In this document: piece by piece, positions 20,993 to 30,040 of the stretch
Layout: every line of letters begins with the position of its first letter
How positions within the stretch are numbered: the stretch's first letter is position 1
NCBI RefSeq assembly: GCF_001399755.1
Contig: NZ_LJCP01000014.1
Span: 124,001 to 188,000 of the forward strand
Length of the DNA stretch: 64,000 nt
Source of the DNA: Thiohalorhabdus denitrificans
GTDB taxonomy: Bacteria > Pseudomonadota > Gammaproteobacteria > Thiohalorhabdales > Thiohalorhabdaceae
Reading direction: 5' to 3'
Made by a program: the position numbers and the translations under genes
The notes under the pieces: generated by a model
Database searches by the model: none
Told to the model about the DNA's origin: nothing
The model's input: only the letters and a program-made list of their open reading frames with translations

Positions 20993-21517
20993 TCAGGACT
21001 CGGCCAAGCGCGACCAGTCCGTGATCAGGCAGGTGGTGACGGCCCGGCCGATGCCCTCGAGCACCGCGTCGGTGTTCCCGGAAAGGGCACGGGTGAGCAG
21101 GACCAGGGTCATGGTCCGGTCCTTCACCTCCAAAGGCCGGAACAGCAGCTTGCGGTCCTGCCCCAGGCTCACGGCCACGTATTCCGGATCCTTCTCCGTG
21201 TCCTCGGGGTCGGCCTCGGTGAATCCGGCGAAGGGCACGGCCTCCCCCGGTTCCCGGGCGGCTTGCTTGCGCTCCGGGGGGAAGGCGTCTTTCAGCCGGT
21301 GCAACAGCTGGATAGAATCCGGAGCCAGGGCGGTGATGCGGTCCGGGTGCTCGAAGCCCCGGTTGGCCACGGCCCAGCCGTCGGGGCCCACCACCATGGC
21401 GGCGAGGAACCTGCGGCTGCGCAGGGTCTCCTCCAGCACCCACTCGACCCGGCTCTGGGGGCCCGCCGTGCCCGGGGGCCCGTACGATGGACTGTAATCG
21501 GCTTCCTGGGAGCTCAT
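20993..21517 (-). CDS. Hypothetical protein, possibly roadblock-like
   Basis: 174 residues from ATG 21515-21517, which has GAGGAGA 6 bp upstream. No membrane segment or signal peptide. The middle, RRFLAAMVVGPDGWAVANRG and a following helix, then alternating strands such as EYVAVSLGQDRKLLFRPLEV and TMTLVLLTRA, suggests a small alpha/beta fold reminiscent of roadblock/LC7 or profilin-like proteins, but no firm family match is claimed. It is convergent with acnA and divergent from the ElyC-like gene with 56 bp between starts. Confidence 0.7.
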   Translation of the reverse strand: MSSQEADYSPSYGPPGTAGPQSRVEWVLEETLRSRRFLAAMVVGPDGWAVANRGFEHPDRITALAPDSIQLLHRLKDAFPPERKQAAREPGEAVPFAGFTEADPEDTEKDPEYVAVSLGQDRKLLFRPLEVKDRTMTLVLLTRALSGNTDAVLEGIGRAVTTCLITDWSRLAES

Positions 21518-21573
21518 CCCGGTCTCCTCTGGCACGAACGCCAAGTACGGCGTTCCCGGCACAAGGGTATGCG

Positions 21574-22335
21574 ATGCAACTACAAATTGCCAAGGCCGCC
21601 GGCTATCTGGCCATGCCTCCGGGGCTCCTGATCCTGGGCGGGATCGCCGCCCTGCTCCTGGCCCGCCGCGCGCCGCGGCTGGGCGGCTGGCTGGGCGCGG
21701 CGGTGCTCGCCCTCGCCTACTTCCTGAGCATCCGCCCCGGCGCGGAGCTGCTCCTCACCCCGCTGGAGACCCGCTACGAGGCCCTGGAACGGATCCCGCC
21801 CACGGCGGAGGCCATCGTGGTCCTGGGCGGGGGACAGATCCCGGACAGCCCCGAGTACGGCGGCGCCGTGGCCGGGGACGCCACCCTGCAGCGCACCCGC
21901 TACGCCGCCCAACTGGCCCGTGGCAACGGGCTGCCGGTGTTCACCACCGGCGGGCTGCCGTTGGGCCGCGGGGCCCCGACGGGGCGGCTCATGGCCGACA
22001 TCCTGGTCCACGACTACGGGTTCCCGCCGGGCCGCATTCAGGCGGAGACCGGCTCCCGCAACACCCGGGAGCACGTCACCAACCTCAAGGCGCTCCTGGA
22101 CGGCCGGGAGCGGGTGGTGCTGGTGACCACGGCCTGGCACATGCCCCGCTCCATGGCTACCTTCGCCGCCGGCGACCTCGACCCGGTGGCGGCCCCCACG
22201 GACTTCCACGAGGGCTTCGGGGAGCCCTACCACTGGCTGGACTTCCTGCCCACCGCGGGCTTCCTGGAGATGAGCGGCAACGCCGCCCACGAGTACCTGG
22301 GCCTCCTTTACTACCGGGTCCGCGGCTGGGTGTAG
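21574..22335 (+). CDS. ElyC/YdcF-like DUF218 membrane protein
   Basis: 253 residues. Two N-terminal hydrophobic segments (about residues 11-30 and 38-53) precede a DUF218 domain with AIVVLGGGQ, RTRYAAQLARGNGLPVFTTGG, ETGSRNTREHV and VVLVTTAWHMPRSMATF. The layout matches E. coli ElyC/YcbC, an envelope-biogenesis factor linked to peptidoglycan and enterobacterial antigen metabolism at low temperature. The biochemical function is unproven. It ends about 170 bp before gltA. Confidence 0.87.
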   Translation: MQLQIAKAAGYLAMPPGLLILGGIAALLLARRAPRLGGWLGAAVLALAYFLSIRPGAELLLTPLETRYEALERIPPTAEAIVVLGGGQIPDSPEYGGAVAGDATLQRTRYAAQLARGNGLPVFTTGGLPLGRGAPTGRLMADILVHDYGFPPGRIQAETGSRNTREHVTNLKALLDGRERVVLVTTAWHMPRSMATFAAGDLDPVAAPTDFHEGFGEPYHWLDFLPTAGFLEMSGNAAHEYLGLLYYRVRGWV

Positions 22336-22434
22336 GAGCACGGGACAGAGCTTCGGCGACCCCTCCCAGGAGGCAGCCGCGCTGGAGCACCCGCAAGGGG
22401 GGACGGACCGGTGGGCGCGACCGTCCGTGGCGGG

Positions 22435-22440
22435 TACAAT
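22435..22440 (+). promoter_or_regulatory. Possible -10 element for gltA
   Basis: TACAAT at 22435-22440 differs from consensus at one position and lies 65 bp upstream of the gltA start; the -35 region (around TGGGCG) is poor, so an activator or an extended -10 would be needed. Confidence 0.35.
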
Positions 22441-22504
22441 TACTCTTTTCGGCCCGGCGGGGAGGGGGCGCCCCGGCCCCGGAGCTGCCCAGGAGGAGCG
22501 TGTA

Positions 22505-23824
<1,320 letters not shown>

Positions 23825-23839
23825 CCCCACGGGACCGCC

Positions 23840-25099
23840 TTGGAGGCGCTCGCCCTGTTCCAGCGGTTGGGGCTGGCCCTGGCCCTGGGCCTGCTGATCG
23901 GGCTGGAGCGGGGCTGGCAGATGCGCGAGCGGGCCGAGGGGGGCCGGCTGGCGGGCCTCCGCACCTTCGGCCTCACCGGGCTCATGGGCGGGGTGTGGGC
24001 GGTGCTGGCCGAGGATTTCGGCGCCCCGGCCCTGGGGCTGGGCTTCCTGGCCCTGGCGGCGGTGGTGATCCTCGCCCACCTGCAGATGGTCCGGGCCGGC
24101 GACGAGCCGGACTACGGCATCACCTCCGTGGTGGCCCTGCTCCTCACCTTCGCCTTCGGCGCCCTGGCCGTCACCGGCTACATGGCGGTGGCCGCCGCCG
24201 GCGCGGTAATAACCGCCCTCCTGCTGGGCCTTAAGCCCGTGCTCCACGGCTGGCTGCGCCGTCTCACCGAGCCGGAGCTTTTCGCCGCCCTCAAGCTCCT
24301 GCTCATTTCCGTGGTGATCCTGCCCGTGCTGCCCAACCAGGGAATGGGGCCCTGGGGCGCCCTCAACCCCTACACCCTTTGGTGGATGGTGGTCCTGATC
24401 GCGGGCATCTCCTTCGTGGGCTACTTCGCCATCAAGCTCATCGGCCCGCACCGCGGGGTGCCCCTCACCGGTCTGGCCGGGGGGCTGGCCTCCTCCACCG
24501 CCACCACCCTCAGCTTCTCCCGCATGGGCCGGCGCGAGCCGGGCCTGCGCCGGCTCCTGGCGGCCGGGGTGGCCGTCTCCGCGGCCACCATGTTCCCCCG
24601 CATCGTCCTGGAGGCCGCGGTGGTGAACCCCTCGGTGGTCACCGTGCTGGGGCCGGTGATGGCCACCATGACGGCCCTGGGCTTCGCCGCCGCCGGATTC
24701 CTATGGTGGCAGTCCGGGGAGGGCGACGCCCCCGGGGACATGGCCCTCAAGAATCCCTTCGAGATCGGCCCCGCCCTGCAGTTCGGGGTCCTGCTGGCGG
24801 CCATCATGCTGCTGGCGGAGGGGGCCCGGGTATGGCTGGGGGACGCCGGGGTCTACCTGTTGGCGGCGGTGTCGGGGCTGACGGACGTGGACGCCATCAC
24901 CCTGTCCCTGAGCCGCATGGCCCGGGGCGACCTGGAGACGGAGGTGGCTGCGCACGCCATCATCCTGGCCGCGGCGGTAAACACGCTGGTGAAGGGGGGA
25001 CTGGTGGTGGCCATCGCCGGCCGGGGCATGGGGGGCCCGGTGGCGGCGGCCTTCGGAGTGGTACTGGCGGGGGGCCTGGCGACCGTGGTCGCCCTGTGA
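23840..25099 (+). CDS. MgtC/SapB N-terminal and DUF4010 integral membrane protein
   Basis: 419 residues with about 12 hydrophobic segments. Residues 1-130 resemble MgtC/SapB: LALGLLIGLERGWQMRE, RLAGLRTFGLTGLMGG. The rest is DUF4010, with GLAGGLASSTATTLSFSRMGR and GLTDVDAITLSLSRMA. Function is unknown; a transport role is often suggested. The TTG start at 23840 places the first membrane helix directly at the N-terminus; the ribosome site is weak, so translation may depend on gltA. Confidence 0.87.
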   Translation: MEALALFQRLGLALALGLLIGLERGWQMRERAEGGRLAGLRTFGLTGLMGGVWAVLAEDFGAPALGLGFLALAAVVILAHLQMVRAGDEPDYGITSVVALLLTFAFGALAVTGYMAVAAAGAVITALLLGLKPVLHGWLRRLTEPELFAALKLLLISVVILPVLPNQGMGPWGALNPYTLWWMVVLIAGISFVGYFAIKLIGPHRGVPLTGLAGGLASSTATTLSFSRMGRREPGLRRLLAAGVAVSAATMFPRIVLEAAVVNPSVVTVLGPVMATMTALGFAAAGFLWWQSGEGDAPGDMALKNPFEIGPALQFGVLLAAIMLLAEGARVWLGDAGVYLLAAVSGLTDVDAITLSLSRMARGDLETEVAAHAIILAAAVNTLVKGGLVVAIAGRGMGGPVAAAFGVVLAGGLATVVAL

Positions 25100-25227
25100 C
25101 CCCTTGGTTCGTGGAGGATCCAGGGGCCCGCTTTCCCGGCGGCCGCTGATCGGGGCCGGGACCGGCCGACCGCTTCCAGGCGGGCGGGCCCTGCCGGGGC
25201 GGCGGCCCGCTCCCGCAACCACCGGCC

Positions 25228-27228
25228 TCAGGACGCCCCGGAATCCCCCTCGCTGTGGACGGAGGAGGGAGAGGCGTTCGATCCGGCCCTCCCTTCCGGG
25301 GCCGCCCCTTCCTCTTCGCCCCGGTCCTCGGGCTCCAGGCCCAGGATCGCGTCGATCTCCTCGGCCTCCAGGGTCTCGCGCTCCAGGAGGGCCTCCGCCA
25401 GGGCGTCGAGACGCTCGCGATTGCGGGTAAGGATGTCCTCGGCACGCCCTTCCTGGGCGGCGATCAGGTCGTGCACCTCCTGGTCGATGAGCTGGGCGGT
25501 GTGCTCGCTGTAGTCCTTGGGCTGGGCCATCTCCCGGCCCAGGAAGACGTGCTCCTCGCCCTCGCGGAAGGCCACCGGCCCCACCTTCTCGCTCATGCCC
25601 CACTGGGTGACCATCTGCCGCGCCAGCCGGGTGGTCTGCTTGAGGTCGTCGTGGGCGCCGGTGGAGAAGTCGTTGAAGCGCACCTTCTCCGCCACCCGGC
25701 CCCCGAGCATGACGGCGAGGCGCGCCCGCAGGTAGCCCAGGGTGTAGTTGTAGCGGTCCTCCTCGGGCACCTGCTCCGTGGCGCCGAGGGCCTGGCCGCG
25801 CGGGATGATGGTCACCTTCTTGAGCGGGTCGGTCTCCTTGAGCAGGCGCGCCACCAGGGTGTGGCCGGACTCGTGGTAGGCGATGCGCCGCTTCTCCTCC
25901 TCCTGCAGCAGGTCCTCGCGCTCGCTTCCGAACAGGATCTTGTCGCGGGCCTGGTCGAAGTCCTCGCGGTCCACCGCCTCCTTGCGGGCGCGGGCGGCGA
26001 ACAGGGCCGCCTCGTTGACGAGGTTTTCCAGGTCCGCCCCGGAGAAGCCCACCGTGCGGGCGGCGATGGTGCCGAGGTCCACGTCGTCGGCCAGCGGGAC
26101 GTCGCGGGCGTGGACCTTGAGAATGGCCTCCCGCGCCTGCTTGGGGGGCCGCTCCAGGGTCACCTTGCGGTCGAAGCGGCCCGGCCGCAGCAGGGCGGAG
26201 TCCAGGACGTCGGGCCGGTTGGTGGCGGCCATGACCACGATGGACTCGTCGGACTCGAAGCCGTCCATCTCCGCCAGGATCTGGTTGAGGGTCTGCTCGC
26301 GCTCGTCGTGGCCGCCACCCAGGCCCGCGCCGCGCTGCCGGCCCACGGCGTCGATCTCGTCGATGAAGATGATCGCCGGGGCCTCCTTCTTGGCGTCGTT
26401 GAACATGTCGCGGACCCGGGAGGCGCCCACGCCCACGAACATCTCCACGAACTGCGAGCCGGAGATGGAGAAGAAGGGCACCTCCGCCTCGCCCGCCACC
26501 GCCTTGGCCATGAGGGTCTTTCCGGTCCCGGGCGGGCCCATCAGCAGCACGCCGTGGGGGATCTCGGCACCGAGCTTGCGGAACCGCTCCGGCTCCCGGA
26601 GGTAGTCCACCAGCTCCTGCAGGTCGCGCTTGGCGTTCTCGGAGCCGGCCACGTCCTCGAAGGTGATGCTACTGGCGCTCTTCTCGTAGCGCTTGGCCTG
26701 GGACTTGGTGAACCCGCTGATCTGCTGCCCCATGCCGCCGAGCTGGTTCTGCATGCGGCGGCCGGCGAACCAGATCAGGCCGATGATCACCAGCAGCGGC
26801 AACAGCCCGATGAGCAAAGGGCCGAGCAGGGAATCCTGCTGCGGCACGGCGGTCACCGCGACGCCGTTCTCCTCCAGGAGGTCCATGAGGCGGGGGTCCT
26901 CGAAGGGGGGCTTGGCGGTGGTGAACCGGGACGGGGCCCCGTCCCCCCGGGCCTGCTCGGTAACCGGCCGGGCGTCCGGGCTGTAGCGGCCGTCGATTTG
27001 CTGGCCGCGCACGGTGACCTCGGCCACCGTCCCGGCACGCACCTCCGCCTTGAACTGGGTGTAGGAGAGCTCCAACCGGCTGCCGCCCTGGCCGCCCAGC
27101 CAGAGGAAATAGCCGAACAGCAGGCCGAGCACCAGGAACCAGATCCAGTACCGCCATTGCTCCCGCGGCGGCACGGGACCCTCGGGGGTTCCTTCCGGGG
27201 AGCCACCTTCCTGGTTGGTCTGCGCCAT
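25228..27228 (-). CDS. ftsH: ATP-dependent zinc metalloprotease FtsH
   Basis: 666 residues. Two membrane helices (about 27-46 and 138-158) flank a periplasmic domain. The AAA module has [18 protein letters not shown] near residues 221-238, [13 protein letters not shown] (Walker B) and [18 protein letters not shown] (SRH). The protease HESGH motif is near residue 450, where HEAGH is usual; both Zn-binding His and the Glu are kept. It degrades membrane and some soluble proteins. The C-terminus is long and acidic. It follows a DUF72 and an alpha/beta hydrolase gene, not rlmE, so it may be a second FtsH copy. Confidence 0.96.
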   Translation of the reverse strand: MAQTNQEGGSPEGTPEGPVPPREQWRYWIWFLVLGLLFGYFLWLGGQGGSRLELSYTQFKAEVRAGTVAEVTVRGQQIDGRYSPDARPVTEQARGDGAPSRFTTAKPPFEDPRLMDLLEENGVAVTAVPQQDSLLGPLLIGLLPLLVIIGLIWFAGRRMQNQLGGMGQQISGFTKSQAKRYEKSASSITFEDVAGSENAKRDLQELVDYLREPERFRKLGAEIPHGVLLMGPPGTGKTLMAKAVAGEAEVPFFSISGSQFVEMFVGVGASRVRDMFNDAKKEAPAIIFIDEIDAVGRQRGAGLGGGHDEREQTLNQILAEMDGFESDESIVVMAATNRPDVLDSALLRPGRFDRKVTLERPPKQAREAILKVHARDVPLADDVDLGTIAARTVGFSGADLENLVNEAALFAARARKEAVDREDFDQARDKILFGSEREDLLQEEEKRRIAYHESGHTLVARLLKETDPLKKVTIIPRGQALGATEQVPEEDRYNYTLGYLRARLAVMLGGRVAEKVRFNDFSTGAHDDLKQTTRLARQMVTQWGMSEKVGPVAFREGEEHVFLGREMAQPKDYSEHTAQLIDQEVHDLIAAQEGRAEDILTRNRERLDALAEALLERETLEAEEIDAILGLEPEDRGEEEGAAPEGRAGSNASPSSVHSEGDSGAS

Positions 27229-27275
27229 GGTTGTGCTCTTGCCTTTCGGTCCAGGGCGTCGGGGCTGGCCCGGAA

Positions 27276-27917
27276 TCAGGGGGAGGCGCCCAGATGATCC
27301 CGGAACCACTGGGAGGCCAGCTCGGCCACCCGCTCCAGTTTACCTTCCTCCTCGAACAGATGGGTCGCCCCCGGGACGATTTCAAGGTGGCTCCCCTCGG
27401 GCAGCCGGGCCTGCGCCTCCCGGTTGAGGTCGATGACCACCTGGTCCAGGCCCCCCACGATCAGGAGCACCGGGGCTCCCACCCGGTCCAGGGCCTCTCC
27501 GGCGAGATCCGGACGGCCGCCCCGGGAGACCACGGTGGCGATCTCGTCCCCCAGCTCCACGGCCCCCCGCAGGGCGGCGGCCGCGCCGGTGCTGGAGCCA
27601 AACAGGCCCACCGGCAGGTCCCGGATCCCGTTCTTGCCCCGCATCCAGCGGACCACCATCACCAGGCGCTGGGTGAGCAGGGGGATATCGAAGCGGTTGG
27701 CGTAGACCTGGTCCTCGCCGGCCGTCAACAGGTCGAACAGGAAGGTGGCCAACCCCGCCTCCCGGAGGACCCGGGCCACGTAGTTGTTGCGGGGCGACAG
27801 GCGGCTGCTCCCGCTGCCGTGGACGAAGATCACCAGGCCGCGCGCCCCCTCGGGCACCACCAGCTCGCCGTCCAGGCTGGTGCCGTTCAGCGGAATCTCC
27901 ACAAGCTCCCCGGCCAT
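27276..27917 (-). CDS. Alpha/beta hydrolase, dienelactone hydrolase-like
   Basis: 213 residues. LVIFVHGSGSSRLSPRNNYVARVLREAGLATFLFDLLT gives the oxyanion region; GLFGSSTGAAAAL is the nucleophile elbow (G-x-S-x-G with Ser); LLIVGGLDQVV provides Asp and GATHLFEEEG the His. All triad residues are visible. Substrate is unknown. Its ATG is 3 bp from the DUF72 stop and ftsH starts 47 bp downstream, so the three are probably one operon. Homologues often sit beside phosphoribosyltransferase genes, and one such gene is 1.4 kb away. Confidence 0.87.
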   Translation of the reverse strand: MAGELVEIPLNGTSLDGELVVPEGARGLVIFVHGSGSSRLSPRNNYVARVLREAGLATFLFDLLTAGEDQVYANRFDIPLLTQRLVMVVRWMRGKNGIRDLPVGLFGSSTGAAAALRGAVELGDEIATVVSRGGRPDLAGEALDRVGAPVLLIVGGLDQVVIDLNREAQARLPEGSHLEIVPGATHLFEEEGKLERVAELASQWFRDHLGASP

Positions 27918-27920
27918 GAC

Positions 27921-28682
27921 CTACCCCCTGCTGACCGCGCGGGGCGTGGTCACCAGCTCCCGCAGACGCTCGGCGTCCAGGGCGGCGTACCCCGCCTCGT
28001 CGTTGTCGAAAAACACGTACCCCTCCAGGCCCCGTACCTGCCACTCGTGGAGCCGTCCGGCCCACTGCCGCAGGGCCTCGTCGTCGTAGGTGCCCGCGTA
28101 GGCGCCTGCCGGGCCGTGCAGCCGCACGTAGACGAAATCGGCGGTCACCTGGAGGGGACACTCCGTGCCGCTGAGGTCGTAGATGCAGAAGCCGGCGTTG
28201 TGCTCGCGCAGGAGGGTGTACACCCGCTCGTCGAACCAGCTGGGATCCCGGAATTCGAAGGCGTACCGCGGGCCCCTCGGCAGGGCCTCCAGGAAGGCCT
28301 GCAGGCGGTCCAGGTTGAGGCCCCATTTGGGGGGAAGCTGGAACAGCACGGGGCCGAGGCGGTCCCCCAGGAGCCCCGCGCGCTCCCAGAAGCGCTCCAG
28401 GCTGGGGCCGGGGTCCTTGAGCTTCTTCATGTGGGTGATGTAGCGGCTGGCCTTCACCGCGAACAGGAAATCCGCGGGGACCGCGTCCCGCCAGCGGGCC
28501 ACCGTCTCGGCCTTGGGAAGGCCGTAGAAGAAACTGTTGATCTCGGTGGCGTTGAACCGCTCGGCGTAATACTCCAGGAAGGCGTTCTTGGGCAGATCCT
28601 GGGGGTAAAAGGGCCCCCGCCAGTGGTCGTACTGCCAGCCCGAGGTGCCGATGCGGATACGCGGTTCCGGGTGTTCGCTCAT
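27921..28682 (-). CDS. DUF72 family protein
   Basis: 253 residues. DUF72 hallmarks are RIGTSGWQYDHWRGPFYP at the N-terminus, FNATEINSFFYGLP, DFLFAVKASRYITHMKKL, FQLPPKWGLNLDRL, AFEFRDPSWF, and YVRLHGPAGAYAG near the C-terminus. The fold is a TIM barrel related to xylose isomerase-like enzymes; the biochemical role is unknown. It is the first gene of a probable operon with the alpha/beta hydrolase and ftsH. The region upstream (28683-28975) is a divergent promoter region. Confidence 0.9.
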   Translation of the reverse strand: MSEHPEPRIRIGTSGWQYDHWRGPFYPQDLPKNAFLEYYAERFNATEINSFFYGLPKAETVARWRDAVPADFLFAVKASRYITHMKKLKDPGPSLERFWERAGLLGDRLGPVLFQLPPKWGLNLDRLQAFLEALPRGPRYAFEFRDPSWFDERVYTLLREHNAGFCIYDLSGTECPLQVTADFVYVRLHGPAGAYAGTYDDEALRQWAGRLHEWQVRGLEGYVFFDNDEAGYAALDAERLRELVTTPRAVSRG

Positions 28683-28903
28683 GGCTTCTCCCCAGGCGGT
28701 CCTCTCCGGTCATCCATGCATGACCCGAGCCAGCGGGCCCACCCCCTGCAAGCGGGGGAATCCGCCCCACCCGGCTGCGGCCCCATAAAGAATTTAGACA
28801 CTGCCCGCACGGGGGCGGTTTTCCCGGCCACCCGCCGGTCCCGGCGCGCTCCCCACTTCCCCAAGCGGGATACCGCAACTGCCGTCCTGGTGGGATTTCC
28901 GGA

Positions 28904-28933
28904 TTGAAAAACCCCAAAAGACGGCGTTATAAG
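28904..28933 (+). promoter_or_regulatory. Possible sigma-70 promoter for the small gene at 28976
   Basis: TTGAAA at 28904-28909 and TATAAG at 28928-28933 are 18 bp apart. The -10 begins 48 bp before the start codon. The surrounding 30 bp are clearly more AT-rich than the rest of the divergent region. Confidence 0.5.
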
Positions 28934-28975
28934 GAAGGCAAGGATTGGCCGCAATCGCCCAAAGGAGGCATGGCC

Positions 28976-29281
28976 ATGGCAAGGGACCTACAGCTGTACG
29001 CCGACCTGGAGGTGGCCGACATCGACGACCCGGAGGTCCAGGAGGCCCTCCGCGAGCTGGATCAACGCCTCGACCGCTCCCAGGGGCTCGGAGAGATCGT
29101 AACCGAGGGCCGGCGCATCCATCTTGGCGTGGGCTACCTGGACAACAACCCCACCTACACCATCTGGCTGTTCCAGGTGGTAAGCCTCCTGGTCAAGCAC
29201 ACCCGCGAGCCCAGCGTGGAATGCCAGATCTGCGATTCCACCGGGGACTGGTGGAGCGAGCGGGTCTACCCCGCCGCCTAG
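28976..29281 (+). CDS. Small conserved-looking hypothetical protein
   Basis: 101 residues from ATG 28976, which lies 7 bp after AAAGGAGG; the ATG at 28970 is too close to that site. No signal peptide or membrane span. The N-terminus is acidic (ADLEVADIDDPEVQEALRELDQRLDRS); the C-terminal half is TYTIWLFQVVSLLVKHTREPSVECQICDSTGDWW with a CxxC pair. No family is recognised. The CxxC alone is too little to call a metal site. It has a good promoter and ribosome site, and its stop overlaps that of the convergent phosphoribosyltransferase by 4 bp (CTAG). Confidence 0.75.
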   Translation: MARDLQLYADLEVADIDDPEVQEALRELDQRLDRSQGLGEIVTEGRRIHLGVGYLDNNPTYTIWLFQVVSLLVKHTREPSVECQICDSTGDWWSERVYPAA

Positions 29282-29937
29282 CTCCCTTCTTCCGGACCCC
29301 CGGGCAGGTCCTTCCCGGGGGTCAAGTAGCGCATGGCCTCCTCGTCGGATACCTGGCCGAACTCCGCGTAGAACTGGCCCACGGCCATGAACCATTCGGG
29401 GGTCTCCACCGCCACCACCTCGTCCGCCTCGCCCTCCAGGCGGCGGACGCTTTCGGGCGGCGCCACGGGCACCGCGAGCACCACCCGCGCCGCCCCCCGG
29501 CTGTAGGCCTGACGGATGCAGGCCACGGTGGTGGCCCCGGTGGCCACGCCGTCGTCCACGATCAGCACGGTCCGGCCCTTCAGGTCCGGGTCGGGGCGGC
29601 CACCCCGGTAGCGGTCGAACTTCTCCCGGGCGTTGGCGGCCTCCCTCCGGCGCGCCTCCTCCAGGTACGCCTCGTCCACCCCCAGCTGCCGGATCAACGA
29701 CTCGTTGCGCCAGACGCTGCCGTCGCTCGCCACCGCACCGACGGCCAGCTCGGGGTTACCCGGCGCGCCCATCTTGCGCGCCACCACGATGTCCAGCGGC
29801 AGGCCCAGGGCGTCCGCCACCGCCCGCCCCACCGGCAGGCCACCCCGGGGCACGGCCAGAACGATATCGCCGCGGATGCCCCGCTCCTGAAGGAGCGCGG
29901 CCAGCCGCTCGCCTGCCTTCTTCCGGTCCTGGAACAC
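29278..29937 (-). CDS. Phosphoribosyltransferase family protein
   Basis: 219 residues. The PRPP-binding loop is VLIVDDGVATGATTVACI (two Asp then GxATGAT). The N-terminal DIVLAVPRGGLPVGRAVADALGLPLDIVVARKMGAPGNPELAVGAV is typical of a group of PRTases often found with dienelactone hydrolase-like genes and sometimes fused to them. The substrate is not known. A related hydrolase gene lies at 27276 on the same strand but separated by other genes. Confidence 0.88.
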   Translation of the reverse strand: MFQDRKKAGERLAALLQERGIRGDIVLAVPRGGLPVGRAVADALGLPLDIVVARKMGAPGNPELAVGAVASDGSVWRNESLIRQLGVDEAYLEEARRREAANAREKFDRYRGGRPDPDLKGRTVLIVDDGVATGATTVACIRQAYSRGAARVVLAVPVAPPESVRRLEGEADEVVAVETPEWFMAVGQFYAEFGQVSDEEAMRYLTPGKDLPGGPEEGS

Positions 29938-30040
29938 GGGTGCCTCCTCCGCCGCGATGCGGACCCTTCCAACCTTTCTACCATCGGTGGACGGGCGGGA
30001 AAATCGGCCGGGCCTACAGGCGGTCCGGGGCTCCCCGCAG

